Shown: one piece after another, positions 21,450 through 24,606 of the stretch
Numbering within the stretch: position 1 is the stretch's first letter
Layout: each line of letters begins with the position of its first letter
Origin: Comamonadaceae bacterium
GTDB taxonomy: Bacteria > Pseudomonadota > Gammaproteobacteria > Burkholderiales > Burkholderiaceae_C
Length of the DNA: 24,606 nt
Reading direction: 5' to 3'
NCBI GenBank assembly: GCA_947458415.1
Contig: CANGZG010000010.1
Coordinates: 1-24,606 of the forward strand
Made by a program: the position numbers and the translations under genes
Notes under the pieces: generated by a model
Told to the model about the DNA's origin: nothing
The model's input: only the letters and a program-made list of their open reading frames with translations
The model's database searches: none

Positions 21450-22838
21450 TCAATGACCTTGATGGCCGCCGCCAGGCTTGCGAATTTGGACTTCGACGGC
21501 GGCAGCTTGCGTGGCTGAGTCAGGGGCTTGTGTGGGCGAGGTCAATTCTCCATGGTATTCGTGGGCCACGCTGCCAGGCGGGTGCGGGTACCAACCAGGG
21601 TCACGGTAATCGCCATGCGGCTGGTCTGCCCTGACCTTGAGCACGCTGAACATGCCGCCCATGCCCAAGCCACCAAACGGCCCCTGCCCGGTCATCATGG
21701 GCAAAGTGTTGTCCGGCATCGGCATTTCCATGTCGACCATGTCCTCCATGCCGTTTTGACCCATGGCCATGTAGTCAGGTATGAGCCGTTGAATTTTCTG
21801 CACCAAATCTGCTTGGTCCACACCGATCATGGTGGGCAGCTTGTGTCCCATGGCGTTCATGGTGTGGTGGCTTTTGTGACAGTGAAACGCCCAATCACCC
21901 GGCTCATCTGCGACAAATTCGATTTGGCGCATTTGACCCACCGCGATGTCGGTGGTGACTTCGTGCCAACGGGCGCTCAGCGGCAACGGCCCGCCATCCG
22001 TGCCAGTCACTTGAAATTCATGGCCATGCAAGTGGATCGGGTGATTGGTCATGGTCAAGTTGCCGATGCGTATGCGCACCCTGTCATTCAAACGCACATT
22101 CAAACTGTCAATGCCCGGAAAGACGCGGCTGTTCCATGTCCACAAGTTGAAATCCAACATGGTCATGATGTTCGGCGTGTAACTGCCGGGATCAATGTCG
22201 TAGGCATTCATCAAAAAACAAAAATCCCTTTGCACCTCGCTGATGAGCGGATGCGCTTGCTTGGGATGGGTGATCCACATGCCCATCATGCCCATGGCCA
22301 TTTGGGTCATTTCGTCAGCATGGGGGTGGTACATGAAAGTGCCGGGGCGTCTGGCGACAAACTCGTACACAAATGTTTTGCCAGGCTGAATCGATGTTTG
22401 CGTCAACCCACTGACGCCGTCCATGCCATTGGGCAAACGTTGTCCATGCCAATGCACGCTGGTGGGCTCAGGCAAGCGGTTGGTGACAAACACCCTGACC
22501 CGGTCTCCCTCAACCACTTCAATGGTGGGCCCGGGGCTTTGCCCGTTGTAGCCCCACAAACGTGCCTTCATGCCGGGGGCCAATTCACGCACCACCGGTT
22601 CAGCCACCAAATGGAATTCTTTGACGCCGTTTTGGTACCGCCACGGCAAAGTCCAACCATTGAGCGTGACAACGGGTTGGTAAGTCGGCTTGTCCTCTGT
22701 GGTCAAGGGCGGCATGGTGGCGGCCGAGCTTTGAGTCATCGGTTCAGGCAAGGCGGCCAGCGAAGGCCGACTCACGGCGGCAGCTGACACCGCGCCTGCC
22801 ACCCCGGCCCATTTGAAAAATTCTCTTCTGCTGTTCAT
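21450..22838 (-). CDS. Tat-exported multicopper oxidase with Met-rich C-terminal tail
   Basis: The ATG at 22838 gives a 462-residue product; a TTG at 22853 would add five residues. The twin-arginine signal NSRREFFKWAGVAG sits at the start. Three cupredoxin domains carry the copper motifs HWHG (residues 129-132), HPHAD (171-175), HPIHLHGHEF (266-275) and HCHKSHHTMNAM (319-330), which supply the type 1 and trinuclear copper ligands; the last Met is the probable axial ligand. After residue 340 a tail of about 120 residues is rich in Met (MAMGQNGMEDMVDMEMPMP) and His, likely for copper binding. It probably oxidises Cu(I) in the periplasm for copper tolerance. It is cotranscribed with an efflux outer-membrane protein and a CusF-type protein. 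Confidence 0.93.
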   Translation of the reverse strand: MNSRREFFKWAGVAGAVSAAAVSRPSLAALPEPMTQSSAATMPPLTTEDKPTYQPVVTLNGWTLPWRYQNGVKEFHLVAEPVVRELAPGMKARLWGYNGQSPGPTIEVVEGDRVRVFVTNRLPEPTSVHWHGQRLPNGMDGVSGLTQTSIQPGKTFVYEFVARRPGTFMYHPHADEMTQMAMGMMGMWITHPKQAHPLISEVQRDFCFLMNAYDIDPGSYTPNIMTMLDFNLWTWNSRVFPGIDSLNVRLNDRVRIRIGNLTMTNHPIHLHGHEFQVTGTDGGPLPLSARWHEVTTDIAVGQMRQIEFVADEPGDWAFHCHKSHHTMNAMGHKLPTMIGVDQADLVQKIQRLIPDYMAMGQNGMEDMVDMEMPMPDNTLPMMTGQGPFGGLGMGGMFSVLKVRADQPHGDYRDPGWYPHPPGSVAHEYHGELTSPTQAPDSATQAAAVEVQIRKPGGGHQGH

Positions 22839-22849
22839 GGATTTGGGTT

Positions 22850-24271
22850 TCAATGTGCAGCCGAGTTGCTGTTGTTTCGGGTGTCGGCAGACAAGCTGAT
22901 GGCCAGCGGTCTGCCCACCAAGGTCGCTTGCAGCGCGGCTTCACTCAGCCAAAATTGCTGCTCTGCCTCAATGGCAGACATCACCGCCGCATTGTGTGAA
23001 GCGGCGTCGGCCAGCAAATCGAACACGCTGATTTGCATGGCGTTGTAGCGCAAGATGTTTTCATCGGCGATGCGTTGCTGCAGTGGTAACACGTCATCTC
23101 GGTATTGACGTGCAATGTCATAGGCAGCCAAGTAAGCCGCGTAATTTTCACGGACCGAAGAAGCCGCATCGCGTGCGGTGGCTTGCAAACGGTTGGCAGC
23201 GGACAAGGTCAGCGCATTCATTTGCGCACGTTGCATGTCGCCCGAATCAAACACCGGCAGCTTCACGCCGATCTCTGCCCCTCGGCGTTGGGTCACCGTG
23301 TCGTTGCCAGTCACCTTGCCGCTGATCACGGTCAACTCGACATCAAGCCAACTGGTGATGTCGGTCAAGCCTTGGGCCCGCGCCGCCATCTCTAGCTCAG
23401 CCTTGGCCATTTGAATGTCCCAACGCTGGCGGCCTGCGGTGAGGGCCAAGTCTTGCGCGCTCAATGCCAATGCGGGCAAGTCCGGCAAACGATCCGGCAG
23501 TTGAAGCTGTGCCGCTTGAGAGGCATCCAATCCCAGCAAACGCACCAACGCTTCCTTTCGCGACACTTGGGCTTGTTTGGCCACGGCCCATTGGGTTTGT
23601 GCTTGTGCATGAAAGAGTTGATGACGGCTGCGTGTCAGGGTGTTGAAATTGCCCGCCGCCATCATGCGCGCGGCCAGCACGTCACTGGCTTGCGCTGCTT
23701 CAAGGACGCGCTGTGCCAACGTCAACGAAGCATTGGCTGCCACGGCTCGCACCCACGCTTGACGCACCAAAGTCACTTGATCAACCACATCGGTGCTCAA
23801 ACGGAGCTGGTTTTGCACCAATTTTCGCTTTGCCAAATCGGCGCGTTGCGGCAAGGTCAACACATCCAATAACCCAAAACTGAGCAAACCGCTCCATTCC
23901 AATTCGTTGCCACTGACGATTCGCTCTATGGCCAAGGTGGGGTTGCTGATGCGGCCCGACTGCGCGACAGCCGCAGACTGTGCCGCGTGTTGGGCCAACA
24001 GACTTTGCAACGCGGGGCTGTTGACCAACATCACATCGACCGCTTGTTTTTGCCCCAGCGGCGAGGACAACAAACGCTGGGTCAAAGATTCGCGTTGCTG
24101 TCGCTGAGCCGGGGTGATGGCCAGTTCCAATTTGTCACCGGTGAACGCCGCGGTCTCGAGCGATGCGGCCGCGAGTTGCTTTTTGGCGTCGTAACTGACG
24201 CAAGCACCCAAACCCATGAGTGAGACGGTGAATACACAAGCAAGCAAAGGTTTGCTGCGCCAATTCAACAT
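22850..24271 (-). CDS. TolC/CusC-family outer-membrane efflux lipoprotein
   Basis: The ATG at 24271 is preceded by GGGGAGA and gives 473 residues, a normal length for this family. The signal ends in the lipobox GLGAC, with Cys 24 as lipidation site. The mature protein is helical, with the two repeats of the outer-membrane efflux family (for example SPALQSLLAQHAAQSAAVAQ, RISNPTLAIERI, FGLLDVLTLP and the later IGVKLPVFDSGDM). It should form the trimeric outer-membrane duct of a CusC/CzcC-type pump. The matching CusA/CusB genes are not in the window, so here the duct stands next to the oxidase and CusF-type protein. Its stop is 11 bases before the oxidase ATG. Confidence 0.92.
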   Translation of the reverse strand: MLNWRSKPLLACVFTVSLMGLGACVSYDAKKQLAAASLETAAFTGDKLELAITPAQRQQRESLTQRLLSSPLGQKQAVDVMLVNSPALQSLLAQHAAQSAAVAQSGRISNPTLAIERIVSGNELEWSGLLSFGLLDVLTLPQRADLAKRKLVQNQLRLSTDVVDQVTLVRQAWVRAVAANASLTLAQRVLEAAQASDVLAARMMAAGNFNTLTRSRHQLFHAQAQTQWAVAKQAQVSRKEALVRLLGLDASQAAQLQLPDRLPDLPALALSAQDLALTAGRQRWDIQMAKAELEMAARAQGLTDITSWLDVELTVISGKVTGNDTVTQRRGAEIGVKLPVFDSGDMQRAQMNALTLSAANRLQATARDAASSVRENYAAYLAAYDIARQYRDDVLPLQQRIADENILRYNAMQISVFDLLADAASHNAAVMSAIEAEQQFWLSEAALQATLVGRPLAISLSADTRNNSNSAAH

Positions 24272-24376
24272 CCATCTCCCCAGGTTCAATCACACCCGTG
24301 AAGTGTATGACCACCAGCCAAAAGGGTTCAGGGCGCTCAGCGATTCCCTGGCTGCTTCAATGTCAGAATCGCTGCC

Positions 24377-24606
24377 ATGCACACCCCAACTCGCTTCAAA
24401 CGCTTGGCCGCCAGCTGCTTACTGAGCTTGGCCTTTCTTCCTTGGCAAGCCCAGGCGCAAGCCAAAACCGTTTTGAGGATTTCCTCGCCTGCCGTTCCCG
24501 AAGACTGGCACGCCAAAATGTGGAACGTGTTCAAAACGCAGTTGGACACCGAAGCCCCGGGGGAATTTGATGTTCAGATTTACCTCAACAGCAGTTTGTT
24601 CAAGCA
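24377..24606 (+). CDS. TRAP transporter solute-binding protein, N-terminal part (partial)
   Basis: This gene runs off the end of the window; 76 complete codons are visible from the ATG at 24377. The product starts with a basic region (TRFKRL) and a hydrophobic core ending QAQAQA, a Sec signal. The mature start KTVLRISSPAVPEDWHAKMW and FKTQLDTEAPGEFDVQIYL are typical of the DctP-type periplasmic binding proteins of TRAP transporters for organic acids. The substrate cannot be told from this part. It is divergent from the copper operon across about 105 bases, which holds both promoters. Confidence 0.8.
   Translation, partial: MHTPTRFKRLAASCLLSLAFLPWQAQAQAKTVLRISSPAVPEDWHAKMWNVFKTQLDTEAPGEFDVQIYLNSSLFK

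Noticed and set aside
21528..22787. A 419-residue open frame on the plus strand opposite the multicopper oxidase
   Set aside because: The opposite strand has all four copper motifs and a Tat signal. The His-rich translation here comes from reading Met/His-rich coding DNA backwards.
1..24606. CRISPR arrays, tRNA genes, insertion sequences and integrases
   Set aside because: I saw no regularly spaced repeats, no cloverleaf or CCA-ending candidates I could defend, and no transposase or integrase motifs.

Overview
The window looks like chromosomal DNA of a betaproteobacterium of the Burkholderiales, most like a freshwater Comamonadaceae relative (Limnohabitans/Rhodoferax type). This rests on the flavour of the recognisable proteins (AceE, SerC, PuuE-type deacetylase, the alpha-E/ATP-grasp cluster, TRAP binding protein), moderate GC and dense short operons with 1-4 base overlaps. 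It is inference from remembered families, not from a search. I see no rRNA, tRNA, insertion sequence, integrase or CRISPR array.

Layout. 1-631 is the 3' end of aceE (pyruvate dehydrogenase E1), convergent with serC (658-1740, minus). A small lipoprotein follows (1846-2262), then a divergent regulator pair, a MerR-type protein (minus) and an Rrf2-type protein (plus), with an operator-like inverted repeat between them. The Rrf2 gene leads into an MpaB/DUF2236 oxygenase-like gene. 4934-8448 (minus) is a tight four-gene operon: a coiled-coil membrane protein, a membrane-anchored protein with a vWA-like pattern, a J-domain protein and a zinc-ribbon protein. I cannot name this system and regard it as the best candidate for an undescribed one.

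8747-12659 (plus) is the Anbu cluster: circularly permuted ATP-grasp, alpha-E, transglutaminase-like protease and the proteasome-like Anbu peptidase. The set is known from comparative genomics to travel together and is suspected to make and remove a peptide tag, but its substrate is not established to my knowledge. Convergent with it is a two-gene unit of a flavin reductase and a BLUF blue-light sensor (minus). Divergent from that is a CitE-like CoA-ester lyase with a MaoC hydratase, plausibly for C5-dicarboxyl-CoA metabolism.

15275-17555 holds an exported sorbosone-dehydrogenase-like beta-propeller enzyme, a strong intrinsic terminator, a small cytochrome c, a Rap1a/Tai-like exported protein and a small membrane protein. 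17564-19764 is a PuuE-type deacetylase/allantoinase overlapping an M20 peptidase-like gene with altered metal-site motifs. After it lies a truncated uracil phosphoribosyltransferase (upp) remnant and a small hypothetical gene.

20470-24271 (minus) is a copper-handling operon: TolC/CusC-like outer-membrane lipoprotein, Tat-exported multicopper oxidase with a Met-rich tail, CusF-like copper protein and a Lon N-domain protein. The last 230 bases (plus) hold the 5' end of a TRAP transporter solute-binding protein.
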